Below are positions 23,050 through 36,496 of a stretch of DNA of 64,000 nucleotides, piece after piece. Every line of letters starts with the position of its first letter. The first letter of the stretch is position 1. The translations under genes were made by a program, and so were the position numbers. Source of the stretch: Syncephalis fuscata (lineage: Eukaryota; Zoopagomycota; Zoopagomycetes; Zoopagales; Piptocephalidaceae). Below the pieces are notes generated by a model that was not told the DNA's origin, made no database searches, and saw only the letters and a program-made list of their open reading frames with translations. The DNA is taken from the NCBI GenBank assembly GCA_025786725.1, contig JAHLTZ010000011.1, positions 1 through 64,000 on the forward strand. Reading direction: 5' to 3'.

Positions 23050-25204
23050 TTAGGCACGGTAAGGTCGTACCAGGTATTTGCCGCCTCGAGGACGTAGAAC
23101 AAAATGGTCAACGGGCTTTGTGTCGTTTTCTGGCGATGCAACGAATGTAAAGTGTCGCATTAGCTCAAAGATTGCCATGCGCATTTCCATCCAGGCCAAG
23201 CTGTAAAAAGCAAAACACATGTTATTAGCCACTGTGTTGATGCTGGGTCATTTGATGCATATAATACTTACTTGCGGCCTATGCATGCCCGGGGACCCAT
23301 CGAGAAAGGAACGAAGTGCTGCTTCATGATAGCTAGCTGATCAGGTGATGTTAGCCAGCGCTCTGGTTTAAAGACGTCTGGGTCGGGGAACACATGTTCG
23401 TTGAGATGCAGCGCATTAAAAGAAGAGAAGACGGTAGTCTATTGGACAGTGAAAAGCGTCAGTATGATGATTTGTTAGGCAATGGGCACACAATAGTATA
23501 CGTACACCAGCTGGGAGGAAGTAGCCACCCATTGTGATGCCACCTTCTGGCACCACACGCGGCATGCCGTGCGGAGCGATAGGCCGGATACGCATCGACT
23601 CATTGAGCACGGCATCAAGATAGGGCAGCGATTGAACATCTTCGTAGGTGATTTTGGTGTCGGGGTCAGGATAAAGTGCCTTGATCTCCTCGACAAGTCG
23701 ACGAGCACATTCTGGATGTTCAATCAGCAAGAGAAGCGTCCTAGATAATTTAAATTATTAGCAAAGTAGTTAGTGTAATTCATGTCTACCTACCATGTAA
23801 GAGTGGAGGCTGTTGTATCTGTGCCGGCGACCCTGTATAGCGGCGTGGGTGTTAGACACTCGTTTAAAACGAAATAGCCAGCAACTTACATTAGCATAAT
23901 TGACTGGGCAACCAGGTCTTGGTCAGACATAGTAGCGCCGGTCTCCTCATCGACAGCGTCGATTAGTTTTTGTAGAGAATCTTTGCGACGATGGCCACCA
24001 TATTTTCTTCTTTTCTCGATGGCTTGCTTTGAAAACTATTAATAAAATAGATGTATTAATAATGAAGCCAGGTATGTTATCGAGTGCTACTTACAATAGA
24101 CAAGTCCTCGACACACTGAGTACTTTCGGGAAAGTAGCTTGGACGGAATAGTGGACCAAGAAGCATTTTCTATGTAGTGTTGTTGTTAGCAAATGGGCAA
24201 ATGCCTTTGCTGTCCATTAACTTACCAAGGCACTATAGGTGGTGGCACCATTGATCCATTTCATAATGGGATGCAATGTCTTCTTCTCTTCAAACAGCTC
24301 AAGTGACTTGCCGAACGAGACCTCGCCAATGATTTCCTTTATGGGGCGTGATAACAGGTTAGTTAGTTAAGTTTGTTTGCCTAGCTATGCATGACTTACA
24401 AAGGCAAGACGTTGGAACATGTCCATCATATCAACGGTGTCGCCGGCATCAGCATGACGTCGAAGTCGTGCCACGAGACGTGAGATGCCAACGTCATAAA
24501 TCAGCGACTCAAGCTCAGAAAGCGAGTTGGTCGTGTAGGCCGGTAGCATCAAGCGTTTCTACAAACTACAGTTAGTGCTTGATAGAGAAATAGAGAGAGG
24601 AGAGAGGAGAGTCGTTGGCTACACACCTGAAGTCGATGCTGTTCAGCATCACTGTAGTAAAGAGTATGGTTAGTTTTACCATATCTTGCTGTTTATGACT
24701 CTACTTACTTTGTAGTAAACAGGCTATTGCCCTCGGTGCGGAATGCCTCATAATGGAAGCTCTTCTTAAATTGGTATGAGCCCAAGATCTTACGAATCAT
24801 GGTCACGCCCGATACCCAGACTTCATTGGGTCCTAATGGGGATCATTGTTTATTTACATTTAATTAAAAATAAAAAGTCACTCGACACACTATACCTACC
24901 TATACGCACAATGGGTCCATAGCGCTTATGAAGATCAAGAGCAATGGCCGGATCTTCAGTGTATAACTGTTGGAAATTAGTCCACAGAACATTGAACGCA
25001 GAAAAGCGTGGACCAGGAACTTTAGAGAGTGGATTTTTGTACTCTTGTTCATAGAGCTGTAGCCACATATCACTGTCAATACAGTGCAAATCACCAACTT
25101 AAACTAGGACAACTTACCATACGAAGTATGTAGCCAGCGGCCAATACTGCCGCAACACCAAGCCAAGGAACAGCAGAGATCAACAAAAATAGTGTTGCTA
25201 GCAT
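23050..25204 (-). CDS. Cytochrome P450 monooxygenase
   Basis: Membrane-anchored haem-thiolate oxygenase. Twelve exons (25204-25118, 25056-24900, 24832-24709, 24651-24627, 24558-24400, 24336-24226, 24169-24095, 24035-23890, 23832-23794, 23740-23506, 23438-23272, 23200-23050) give 491 residues with no frame break. The N-terminal anchor (MLATLFLLISAVPWLGVAA) is followed by the proline-rich hinge VPGPRF. The I-helix oxygen-binding motif is AGTDTT, the ExxR motif is ESMR, the PERF region is FKPERW, and the haem-binding loop is FSMGPRACIGR with the Cys thiolate. These place it in the microsomal class that needs a P450 reductase. The substrate cannot be told from sequence. No biosynthetic partner genes adjoin it, so a detoxification or lipid role is as likely as secondary metabolism. 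Confidence 0.93.
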
Positions 25205-28200
25205 TGTAGCACAAAGGCACGAAAGAGCGATGGAAACTTACTTAGCGGAGTTACGAAAGAAGGCGAGAGCGTGCTAATTTATTTACTTTTAGTCTGAGCT
25301 TGGTCGAGTCGTACAATGCATGTAGAGCTGATACGAATTTTTGCCAATTTCTCGCATGCATTATTGTTCAGTTCATGAACCAATCAGTCTAGTTCAAATA
25401 TGACGATGTGTTATTAAATCGTCACACAGCAGTCGCTGTCACAACTGTGAAACAGTACTCCGGCCTAGTGGGCATGGCATGGGACTGGGTAGCCAGCTTG
25501 TGTTCACAAGCTAAAGACAAAATGCAAAAAATCTCGCATAAGGCTTTAAACTTTGTAGCGTTACTAGAGCACAAGACAATTGAATAAATACTGTTCTTTG
25601 TTTTTACTGTGATTGTTTATTGTTATTAGATTATAAACGCTGTCTGTTTAGTTCACAATTGACGGAGTGTAATTATTTTCAACTTTAAACAAGTACCGGA
25701 ATTGAATCTCCGCAGATTTTTTGCAGCTTAACCAGAGGCCTGCAATAATTTTTTTGCAAAAATGGTAGCATGGTAGCAGCATTTTACATCCTTGCTGCTA
25801 CTTTGCTACCGCATGATATTGCCATTACCGTCTTTACTATCTCTGTAACTACAGCTGTACACATCAATAACAGTACTTTCTAGCCTGCCTGGCTAAACCA
25901 TTATGCTTGGCAATGCAGAAAAGTATTGGACAGTACTGGGTACATAGTCCTTTAGATATACCGCTATGCTGTGGATGTGTCTATGGGTACCATGTGGCGC
26001 TCCTCGGCATAAGCAGATGTAGATAAGTAAATAGTGATTGCGTGCATCATTATGCTTCTGACGAGCAAAGGAAGCAATTGCGATATTGGAAAAATCAGCT
26101 GATAGATGCATCATCCGTTGAAACTCCGATTCCAATATTCTAGCCACTATTGGTTAAATATCACAAAACTTGTGTTGCCATCTCCTTGTAAAGATAAAAA
26201 CTAGTGTGTCTTCATTATCAGTGAGTGGTGTGACGTCTGGCAATAAAGCAAACTGGTACTTCAGTGTATAATCACCACTGCTTTATTAGACGAGTGCAGC
26301 TTACTGCATCAGGCTTCGACTACCCCAGTGCTGTGAGTACTGGCAGTGCATATTCTTTTGGGCAGTGGCAGCAAAGCTCACGCAGAAGTCGGGTGGATTC
26401 AAGACAATTCATTTGTCCGCCATTATCCTTAACCACGACGACCTCACAGACGACGAACCAATCACATCCCCTTGCCATAATAGTCGATAGTACTAACCAG
26501 CTAAAATTTCTATGCTGGCCTTTGGCATTGACTTGCAAGTCTGCTCTAAACAAGCATAATGGCTGTTTATGCCACCTTGAGGTTGGCTAGATCTTTATTG
26601 CGCTACATGTCCAAGGCTGTGCGGTAGATTGATTGTTGATAAAGCACATTTATGCTAGTAATCCTGTGCTGTTCACTATTGTGCTGATACGGTGCATCTG
26701 TTGTGGTGTGACAACACTTTGTCAGTGACATTGATGATGAATTCTTACACGCTGGCAACAGCACTATCTGAAATGCTAAAACAGAATAAAGGCCAAATCA
26801 TTGTCATTTTCTCTGCTGCTCACTAAATAGTTTGCGCAAATTAGCAAGCGTGATCTCCTATTTTTGGATATGACGTTTGTCAAAGGCGACATGCCAACTC
26901 ATTATAATGATAGCCATTAATTTTTAAATCATCAAATTGCATGGCACTCCACACATGCTTCAATTTCTGTTTTTTTTGCAAAATCCATCAATTCGTCAAT
27001 GCAACAATGCACAAGTAGACTGCAAAACAACTTAAAATTTTACTGCAAAGCAAGTGTATAGCTGCTTGTTATTTTTCTTGCAGTATAACGGATGAAATAA
27101 AGCCGAAACAATGGCAATATTGTGCACACAATACTTGAATAGGCTGAATGTACAGGCAAGTGTGTAACGAATTAACAATAGCTGCTGGCTGCTATACAGG
27201 CTGAGTTCGGCGTTTGATCCATCTACTTAACCTGTCTAAATGCCACCAACTGCCCATGCGGTATTGGCTATGCAGTTATTCGTTGCTAATTGTCGTGTAC
27301 AGTCCGTACACAGACGAAACGCCAACAAGTATTGAAATGCCACTGCTGTCTGTTTGCACTATATTTATTCATATACAGTGCCAATAATCTATACAGGTTT
27401 TCAACACCATTCACCGCCCAAAACGCTATTTTTTGGATTTCAACGAGGTCGGTGCAGTTTTGTATGCACATATTGCATATTCCCAAATGGCATTACATAG
27501 CTATGCAGCAATAGCTATCTTATCAGAATTTACAATGTTGATAGAATGCATGGTGTGCATGAAGAATATCCAAACTAAAATGAATGCATATTTAAAAAAC
27601 GCACTGATATAGCCTAAAAATGGAACTTCAGAATGGTTCTATTAAGTACAAAGCTAACAACTCAACTTGTATGTACTTTACTAAATATATTTAAGCTACT
27701 TTTATAGCTTATTTAATAGTTCTGTTGTTTTGTGCTTAGCAATATTACAATATTTATCGTCAATAGCTATAGTGGTAATGTTTTACTAAAATACAGTATT
27801 GTTATAGCAATATGAATGCGCAGTAATTGACTAGTTATCACTGCGATTCATAATAATGAGGGCTATATTGCATCGTAACCAATACTATACACTGTTGGCT
27901 TATTAGTGATTTGTGTTAAATGGCTACATTTATTAATATTGCACAATTAGACTAAACATTTTTTTATTAAGTATAGCGCCAAGCAATGAATTTTAGTAAA
28001 TAATTAAATCTTTGATTACGCCATCATTTGAGGGTCAAAAGACTAAACTTAATAGTATTTGTGCTATTGAGCTAACATTTACTTTATTGAGCATGGAGCC
28101 AGAGGGTGAGTGACATCTGTCAACAAAGTATTTATTGTTATAGGTTTATTATTCAGTATGCATATATTCTCTATTGCAAATAACATTATATCATTATTTC

Positions 28201-28944
28201 TGCACAATATTGCGTTGTTGCTATTTGCATTGACTTATTCGCAATTTCTTCCAATTCCATATCAATATATTTTCTTTTAAATCTTTATTCCTATATATGC
28301 TTTATTACTTGACTTAAAGACCATCAGAATCATAGCTAGCTGGCATTAGTTATAAACAACTAAACCAATAGGCACTTTTAATAAACCAATAAATTTACAT
28401 GTACTTGTATTGATTGAACAAATAATACAACTCAATGGACAAAAGAAGTTAACTAAGTCAGTTTTTATCAATAATAGATCTAGAACCAAACGGGCAACGG
28501 TTCTGTACAGCGCGTGTCCAATATATAATAAACTGATAAACATTATAATGAAGATATAGACTGAAACAACAATTAGCCATGCCGAAGTTACAGTGTATAT
28601 TGGCTAATGAGTGAATGACCTGAATTAGCTGAGATTTATTAATGATAAGGCTAGAACAAAAATAAAAACAGTTTTCGACAAAGAAAACTAGGCGATTATA
28701 GAATGACATAGAATAGAATAAATATGCGATGAGAAGGGTGCAAATATTGATGTTAAAGTTGTAGTGTATAAAATGCAGTAAGGGAAATGAGTAAAGTATA
28801 TTGGAACATATAAACAATAAAATGTGTCTAGTGTATCGTAGAATGATATATAGTAGTGTGGGACAGAATGGCAATGATATAGGTAAATGGTGGATATATG
28901 CATACTGGATAACGAATCTATGATGACGAGTATTTGATGACTGA
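25205..28944. other. Long gene-poor stretch
   Basis: The first ~200 nt should hold the P450 promoter. One plus frame at about 25387-25587 (containing MAWDWVASLCSQAKDKMQ, ending TAA) has coding-like composition and an AG just before it, but no upstream exon could be joined. Frames at 26264-26590, 27286-27514 and 28346-28957 look like chance. Nothing else was identified in 3.7 kb. Confidence 0.4.
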
Positions 28945-29140
28945 TGTCACTCACCACCCATCACCATGTTCAATAGATTGGGCGTTATTAAATATTAGTC
29001 ATTTGTCCCCCAAAAAAGCAATAAGTGTGATGATGTGACGATTAAATAAAACTCACCACTTGTCCCCATGTTCAATAGATTGAATGTGCAGTGCAATTGC
29101 GCGAATGTTATAAAAAAGAGTCATTTGGCCCCCAAATTAT
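28945..29140. repeat. Imperfect direct repeat, two units of ~90 bp
   Basis: Units at about 28945-29017 and 29050-29137 share CTCACCAC, CCATGTTCAATAGATTG and AGTCATTTG(T/G)CCCCCAAA. They lie just downstream of the fumarate reductase gene. No function is evident. Confidence 0.6.
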
Positions 29141-29307
29141 AATAATCTAGTAATAAAATGTTTAAAATTAATGTAATAGCCTCGATATAAATAAGATATT
29201 TAACTAAATAAATTGTTGATGCTGTTCTGCCATGCATAATATTAAAATAATAATAAAAGCATGCAACATTTGCTAATAACTACGCCAAAGCTATTTATTA
29301 CTATTGC

Positions 29308-31234
29308 TTATTTTTTCAATGTACCAACAACAGTGTCTGGCGCATATTTCTCAACAACATCTGGCTTATGCAGCATATTGAATTCTTCGGTAGCATCCTT
29401 GCCAGCAAATAACAGAATAGCTTTCTTGCCGCCAGGATGATCACCTAAAAAGTTGGTTACATCTAGAACTTGGCCGTTGACAATGACCCAGCAATCTTTC
29501 TCGGTGTTATGTTTGGCTACTTCAGCAGCAGTATACTCGCCTAGCTTTTTGGGTGGTGCTGTAGCAGGCTTGGCCGGTTCAGCAGCAGCAGCAGGAGCAG
29601 CACTGGTGGTGGTAGCTGGTGTATTTACAGCAGCAGCGTTGTTTTGGCCCGTAAATCCAAGGTTAAGCTGGACTCGAGTGTTTGGAGAAGGTTGCTGAAC
29701 AGAAACATTGATAGTAAATGCAGCATTTGGATCCAACTGTTGGCCAAGGCCTGCCAAACGGCGCTGGGCAGCTTCAGTTGAGACCAGCTGATTTAATTGG
29801 TAACGAGCAGCTGCGTCGCCAGCTACACGTCCAAATACTACACAGCCTAGCAAAGAGGAGCCACCAAGACGATTGGCACCGTGGACACCGCCAGCTACTT
29901 CGCCGGCAGCGAATAGGCCTTGGATAATCTTATCGTCGGTTGTGCGCACTTGTGAGTTGGCTGTAATGCCAATACCGCCCATTGTGAAGTGGAGCACCGG
30001 TGTTACAATGGCAACGTGGAAGTCATCGGTAACGCTGATAGGCACATTGTGGAAAAATTTCTTTCCAAATGGATCTTTCTTGGTGCGAGCAATCTCGTTA
30101 TACTTGTTGAATGTGTCTTCGAGCTTGTTGACAGGAATGCCAAACTCTTTGGCAAGTGCTTGGCCATTGGCAAAATGTTTCATCAAACCACGGCCTGCGT
30201 AATGCTTGCAATGCCACTCAATCTCTTTAGAAGCGGCCGTATTAAGTACTAAACGGAATGGACCCTTGTTCTTCCACATTTCACCTGTAACGTAATCACG
30301 ATGGCCCAGTTCATCGCAGAAACGATTACCATTGGCGTCCAATAGTAGACCACCAACACCACGAAGAGCTTCGGCAGCAAGGAATTTAACTTTAGCATCT
30401 GGCTCTTTAGGATCGACTAGACCAGTGGGATGGACTTGCACCTTCTCCAAATGCAACGTCTTTGCACCAATAGACATGGCCATTTTTTGGCCATCACCGG
30501 TCGACCAGTCACCGTTTGTGGTGGGTAGATCGTAGATATCGGGCCGGTGCTTCTTAAGCAATGAAGTTTCAGTGAAATCGGCTGCGTAGCCGCCTGTTGC
30601 TAGGATCACTGGGCCATGTTCCACGTGCTTTTGTTTGTCGGCCGTCTCGTATTCAACACCAATGACTCATTGGCATCGTTACGGACCAGACGCGTAACAT
30701 TTGCCTTGGTCAAATAGCGAGCACGAGCAGGCTGCTCCTTGGCAAATGTTTCAAACTTTTCCATAAGCGCGTAGGTAATGGTCATGCCAGGGAAGCGCTC
30801 TTTACCACGATGTGTACGAGGCTGAGAATGGCCACCAAGACGGGATACAAGCGAAAGATCAAGCTCAAACTTCTCCTTAAGCCATTCGACGGCAGATGCG
30901 CTATTGTAGGTAAGTACATGGGTCAAACTTGGATCGATGAGGTCACGCGCTGAACGAGCACTATCTTCATAAAAGATCTTGGCACTATCCTATATCCATG
31001 ATAGGTTGTTAATACTTTTATTATACGTATACACCCCTTTTCACTTACCGGGATACCAAGTTCAATTTGCGTGTTGGTAAGCGCGCCGTTAATACCAGAG
31101 GTAGCCTTGGTGGAATTACCACCCATGAACGAGTTTTTGTCAAGCAGTAAGACATTACCGCCACGTTCAAGGATTGTATGGGCAGCCGATAGACCGGTTA
31201 GACCGCCGCCTACAACAATAATTTGATTGGACAT
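29308..31234 (-). CDS. Soluble fumarate reductase (Osm1/FRD-like) fused to a C-terminal cytochrome b5 domain
   Basis: FAD-dependent reduction of fumarate to succinate, regenerating oxidised flavin or NAD under low oxygen. Exon 1 (31234-31049) has the dinucleotide-binding VVGGGLTGLSAA and NSFMGGNSTKATSGING; exon 2 (30990-29308) holds the flavoprotein and capping domains (VQVHPTGLVDP, HYAGRGLM, FAAGEVAGGVHGANRLGGSS). After an Ala/Pro-rich linker comes a cytochrome b5 domain with the haem-ligand motif DHPGG and a second His in MLHKPD. Two frame breaks occur: an extra T near 30960 and a missing base near 30663; both reading parts are otherwise excellent, so sequencing error is likely. In-frame upstream codons from 31267 (MLALYLLYLSI) could give a longer hydrophobic N-terminus and alternative targeting. 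Confidence 0.88.
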
Positions 31235-33021
31235 GATGGAAAGATATAGAAGGTAAAGTGCCAACAAATGTCAAATAAGTAAACAAATAGAAGTGAATAC
31301 AGGATAATGGTAGAGATTGAAGTAGGGAAAAAGAAGCGATCGCGTCATTCGTTAGCAAACAAGCGGGGGCATCGGCTTTTAAGCAACCGCCCACCTAAAT
31401 GGCACGTGATTCTGCATTGTTGTGAATTGGACTAAAAGTCCGAATAACACTGGCCTTCATAGGTACACGTTCTTTCCATATTCAGAATACGCGGATAACA
31501 TACGCTCAATGTAAATACGCAAATGATTGCCCTTCATCTTTTAGAATATGTTCTATGTTAATAATAATCCATTGTTATTTAACTAAATTTTATAACAACA
31601 TATAATGTTTATTATTATCAATAACATGTTCTATATTAATAACAACTTAGTTTTAGGAATTAAATGATTTTATTTTATATATTTATTCATTTACTATTAA
31701 TCTGTTCTATATGTATCAACATGTTGGGTAGATTGACTTTTATTATTTACACTCCATTTATTAATCAATTAAACTCGGCTGTTTATAAATATTGACTGAC
31801 AGGCTCACATTCACAATCTACGTCATCACATTTCCTTTCTCTTTCTTTACACTTGACAGCATATATCATTGATATACTTGTACTTGTTTACACACAGTGT
31901 TTTAATTATTTTATACTTTATTGCTATTGACATTATTAATAAAAATACTTTTAAAATTTAGCTTGCAACTAAAAAAGATAAGAAAGTAGATGCTGTTTTT
32001 CTAAGCCGATAAAGTTTTTAAATATTAAATATATTGCAATATTCATTAACAAATGGGTAGTAAAGCCTAAATTTGAACATTCTAATCTATTTATTTGTCG
32101 TTGATCTTATTAAACGGTGATAAATGCATTATCATTAAAATTATTATTATAAATCATAGTTAATATTTTATTACACGATTAATTTTTAATTCATTCTAAT
32201 AGTTTGTTATCAAACTGTAAGCTTGAATATAGTTCATTTGCAAATAATGATTTAGTAGCTGTATGATACTAATTATTGCAGTACTATTCTGCCGTTAACT
32301 GCATTGTCAACGCAATAGAATTATGCTATCGGCCGAAGCTGTATCGGAATCAAGTTACCAGAAATTATATAAATATATAAAACCAATAACAGCAATTTGA
32401 CTTTCTATTTTGTTGCGTATTTATCAAAGAGGCAGCTATAGACAGTTAAACGTGCCATGGTTTCTACAAATATCAATGCAACTACAAACACGATTATATT
32501 GCGTAAATTCAACTATAGGAAGCAGTGAGCCAATAAAATAATGACACTACATACGAACAGTTAGCAGCAATACTCCATACTTATATCGATATAATAAAAA
32601 TAATCGGCTAAGTTCTATACCGTTGCCCCGGCTATTCTACTCTGACCACGCCACATAGCTATTACCATATTCGTTCTAATCCATTAACGTGGCAAATCAA
32701 CTACTAATCTGAGTAAAAGGTGGTATTTGAATTTAAAATCAGCACTTTCAATTACCATATATATCATTAGTTTCCGTTTTAAGCCGTAATTCAATTATTT
32801 TGTTCTACTTCCATGCTGTTCATTATCAAAATACACGTTTTTTGCTTAAACAGTAAAGCCTGTATTGATTGCCATATGCTGCGATTTGCTATAAATAATC
32901 AAATAATCCGCCACTTTTATTTCTTTATTTCACACAACTCATTTTATGCCTATTATTTTTTATTGTTGCAATCATAATATTTTACGAAACTACAACGATA
33001 CAAACATTAGACAAAAACTCA
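31235..33021. other. Divergent intergenic region
   Basis: Separates the fumarate reductase gene (minus) from the secreted protein gene (plus), so it should hold both promoters. AT-rich; no gene, RNA or repeat with a clear partner was seen. Confidence 0.45.
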
Positions 33022-34181
33022 ATGCTGCTACTTAAAGACAAATATATTTTAGCACTACTAGTGGCGCTATCGGTTGGTCAAAGTGTACTGGCATCACCGA
33101 CAATATTTAAGAAAGAAGAAGGTAAAAAGTAATGTATTTAATTACAACACAGTAATACTCATTGTGTAATGTTAGATGCAGTTTTTGGGTATCAATTAGG
33201 CCAACCTGGCGCATTTGGTATCAAGGAGCTTACTATTCGCACACATGCAGAAAAACACGAAATGGCATATATTATGGCTGCAAGCTATCATGTAATAGGT
33301 GACCATGAACGCTATAGTGGAGTTATATGCGGAAAAAAGGAAACCAAATACCACACATTTAGACTATACAATGTATGTATATACAACACTATTTTAAACA
33401 TTAAACGTAATAATTTCGTTGATAGAGCTGTATACTGAAGATTTCAACGCATATCAGAGTAAATCACCACCACATTTCTTCTATGCTATTATTAGAAAGT
33501 TTTTTTCAAAAGATGGTCATACTTGCTACATCATTGTTCGGCCAGAGTGTAAACAAATGTTGTACAATTATATGGATAATAGGCAAGCATCGGGAGAATT
33601 GCTAGAATCCAAGTTTTCCGAACTTATAAAAAGCAAGTATATAACAATTGTAATAATTTTCTACTAATGATTAACTGAGCAGTTATACGCGATATGAAAG
33701 CAAAAGGATGGTCGATTAGCGACTCTTTTCACGGTAAATTGAATATTTATTTATTTATATTATACTAATATGACCATTAGATGCATACGTTACAAACAAT
33801 CGCATAGTGTTTAAGTCTGTTAGTAACATACGTCCTATCAAAGGTCCTACTTCTTCTCTTTACGGAGGAATGACCAATGCTGATATTATCGAAGCAAACG
33901 ATGAATTATGGAGTAACTTGGCAGCTCTTTATCAAATATTTACGCGCACTTTGACATTTAATGAGGCATTAGAATATGTCAGAAATAAATACAAGGATTT
34001 AGCAATACCGACAATCGATCCACCTTCTTACTACCCACGACGATACGGCAAGCATCACTATGATCCTATGGTTGATAGTACCCCTGTTATGGATTTTCAA
34101 GGATCCTCAACATGGGATAGCAATGGTCAGGAAATCCCACCGGTTTATGACAGAGGATTATACAATGGCATTACTAGTTAG
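33022..34181 (+). CDS. Secreted kinase-like (pseudokinase-type) protein
   Basis: Five exons (33022-33121, 33176-33372, 33428-33632, 33683-33733, 33781-34181) give 317 residues. Residues 1-25 are a signal peptide (MLLLKDKYILALLVALSVG, cleavage near LAS). The mature part follows the kinase layout of the protein at 15.2-16.5 kb: a strand-rich start, GHTCYIIVRPECKQMLYNYMD at the hinge and helix D, a helix-E-like SELIKIIRDMKAKGW, then SDSFHDAYVTNNRIVF where the catalytic loop would be. HRD and DFG are not preserved, so it is probably catalytically dead. The C-terminus is Pro/Tyr-rich. Intron 3 is GC-AG. A broken inverted copy lies at 48694-49859. The kinase relationship is my inference from layout, not from a search. 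An extracellular role is inferred. Confidence 0.7.
33633..33682 (+). other. GC-AG intron
   Basis: The donor GCAAGTATATAAC and acceptor GAGCAG give perfect frame continuity, which a GT donor does not. The paralogue at 49250-49202 has the same intron at the same place. Confidence 0.8.
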
Positions 34182-34807
34182 GCAGCGTATAACTGAATAT
34201 ACCGCGGTATATGAGTTTATTTTCATGCAATTCTTTCATTGCAATGCAAAATATAACCTTGTTAAACCAATAAATTGTATTATACTTAAAATCTATAATT
34301 ATTTAGAAAATTAACACTGTTTATAGCATATTTACTAGAAGTAATAGTAGCTACGCCATTATGACGGCCTATAATTGGAATGAAGTAACAATAAGCTAAT
34401 ATAAACCGCTTATAAGTGCTGTAACATATAACCAAAGTATCTTATTCTGTACTAACAAAACTTTTGAATCACAATTTAAAAATAAAATAATTTTAGTTTT
34501 AACCAACAACTACACCTTTATTGTTGGTAGAATAACGAAGCTCATGTAATACATGAAAAAAATAATGTTTAAATAAAGAAATAGCAATAATCATTTTTTC
34601 TTAGTTTAATTAGTATGAAAGGAAAGGATAAAGATAAAGTACAAAATGTAACGCAATATCTATAATGAATAGAAAAAGTAGCGAATCGAGCATGCAACCC
34701 ACATTAGGCCGTATATCATTTAATTATTGCATTAGAATAGAATATAATTAATATTCTTTTATTGTGCATAATCTATTGAATGTGCTCTTTAAATAATGCA
34801 CTCAGAT
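34182..34807. other. Intergenic region between convergent genes
   Basis: The first ~40 nt after the stop match the 3' flank of the copy at 48.7 kb, showing that the duplication extended past the gene. The rest is AT-rich with no feature. Confidence 0.5.
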
Positions 34808-36135
34808 CTAGCCAATCCACTCGATATATTCATGCAGCTCTTTATCCTGCTTCATACGTGCTAGATGCACAGCACTGTCAACCATGTAGACTTCTAGGCC
34901 ATCCTGTTGCGGCAGCATATTTTGTAACAAGCAAGTGGGCGATACTTGAGCTGTTCTAGGCGACCGTACACATATCGGATGTCCATAGCCAAAATCTAGA
35001 CTTTGTAACTCAAACTTTGTCCAATCCGAATAGCAACAATCAGTGCCCAGTATGTATTGATAGGTTCCCCTTGGAGGTGGCCATGTAACAAAAAGTTTGG
35101 CCAAATCGTTTATTTTCTCTGGTATCGTAGCAAGTGTAATAGCATTACCCGCTTCTCTTAGTCGTGCTGCTAGGTAGCCAATAGGTCGATCAAGCATATC
35201 GCCTGTCTTTCCCGTAATGGTTGCCGATATAAGTCCATTGCCGAAATAGTTAGGCGGAACGAGCGAAGGTGCCAAAAAGCGTAAATTCACCGGATAGCTC
35301 AAATGACAAATTGCATTAGCAGGTCGTTGTTCAGCCCGAAGTCGTGCTCGATATAGTAAAGCACCAAGTGCATTGGCCGTCGATACCCAAGTAATATCAT
35401 TGGCATCATTTGTGATAGGAAGCGTGTTAATGGCGGCTGCTTTAAGTGCTTGTAATTTTGAAGCACTAATTCTTAAAATGACACCTAATCGTGGACCATC
35501 ACTCATTTTGCCAATGGTAGACTAGAAATGGACGATGACAAATCATTGTGTAGGCTATTTCCTGGAATACCACAAAGTAGACTGCGGTCAAATAAAGACG
35601 GTTCAGGCTGTTCACCGCGTACAAACGATGCCCATGTAGCAATAAATCTAACAAAGCTATAAATATCCACACAATAATGATGCTGTACAACAGCGATAGC
35701 TACACCAGTATTATTGGCAAAACGTGTAATTTTTGCACCGAAAAGCATATGTTTTTGGGTAACAAGCCAGGTAGGCACGCCTAGACCACGACATACCGTT
35801 GCATGTCCCCATGAACTATCGAAAGAAGCAATAGGATAGGCCACTTCCGAAGTGTAAATATGAACGCCTTCAGTAGAAGGTTGTATTTCAGGCATGCTCG
35901 ATATGCCATAGCCTAGTCGCCCGTATAAAATAGGATGTGTATCTACAGCGCGTTTTAGTCCTTCAAGCAATGCATTTGTAGGCATAAATTCAACTGCTGG
36001 ATTACTATTTGGATAAATAAATAGACATGGCAATGGCACATTTAGCTGACTTAAATCCAAATGGCTAAATGATACAGGTAAAGGCGGCTGTGGCTTTAAA
36101 GGACGTAAACGATATCCAATACGCTCCTTTATCAT
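34808..36135 (-). CDS. BAHD / CAT-like acyltransferase (transferase family PF02458), one frame break
   Basis: Transfers an acyl group from acyl-CoA to a hydroxyl or amine acceptor. The N-terminal half carries the catalytic HHxxxD motif (VQHHYCVDIYSF, near residue 160); the C-terminal half carries the structural DFGxG motif as LDFGYGHP. The gene has no introns and would encode about 442 residues, the usual size. The frame is broken once near 35507, in a run of four A, by a missing base (between SSISSLPLAK and MSDGPRLG). The two halves abut with no gap, so a homopolymer sequencing error is likely. In fungi such enzymes act in secondary metabolism or detoxification; no cluster partners are adjacent, and the substrate is unknown. 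Confidence 0.85.
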
Positions 36136-36496
36136 TGTTGTAATTAATATAAAGCTAATATAGTACTATTAGAATAAAAGCTATAAAATTCAGTTGTAGA
36201 TATGGAATAGTAAGTATAATGACTACTATGTACAATCGATGGTATCTAGTCGACGTTCTCCTTTTACACAATGCAATGCATTGATTAGCAATACTTATTT
36301 TTATCCTTTTATAAACTTAAATTATGCAAATTCAATTAGTTTGACAACAACATGCAATAAGCCATCATCAATATTAATACAAATCTTTTCTGCTATAACA
36401 ATAAAATATAAATTTATTTAGTCTTTGTCATTCAAAGGATAAATATTAATACTAGAACAATAATACATAATTGGAATACAAGCTCTTTTCTTTTCT
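36136..36496. other. Intergenic DNA
   Basis: Upstream of the acyltransferase gene and downstream of the large unknown gene. AT-rich; nothing else was seen. Confidence 0.45.

Noticed and set aside
25382-25587. Plus-strand open frame with coding-like composition ending in TAA upstream of the P450 gene
   Set aside because: No upstream exon could be joined; the apparent introns would be only ~22 nt. Noted in the intergenic entry but not called as a gene.
28346-28957. Overlapping minus-strand frames of 65-138 codons
   Set aside because: Composition is dominated by Ile/Tyr/Leu/Ser from AT-rich DNA, frames overlap each other, and there are no splice or start signals of quality.
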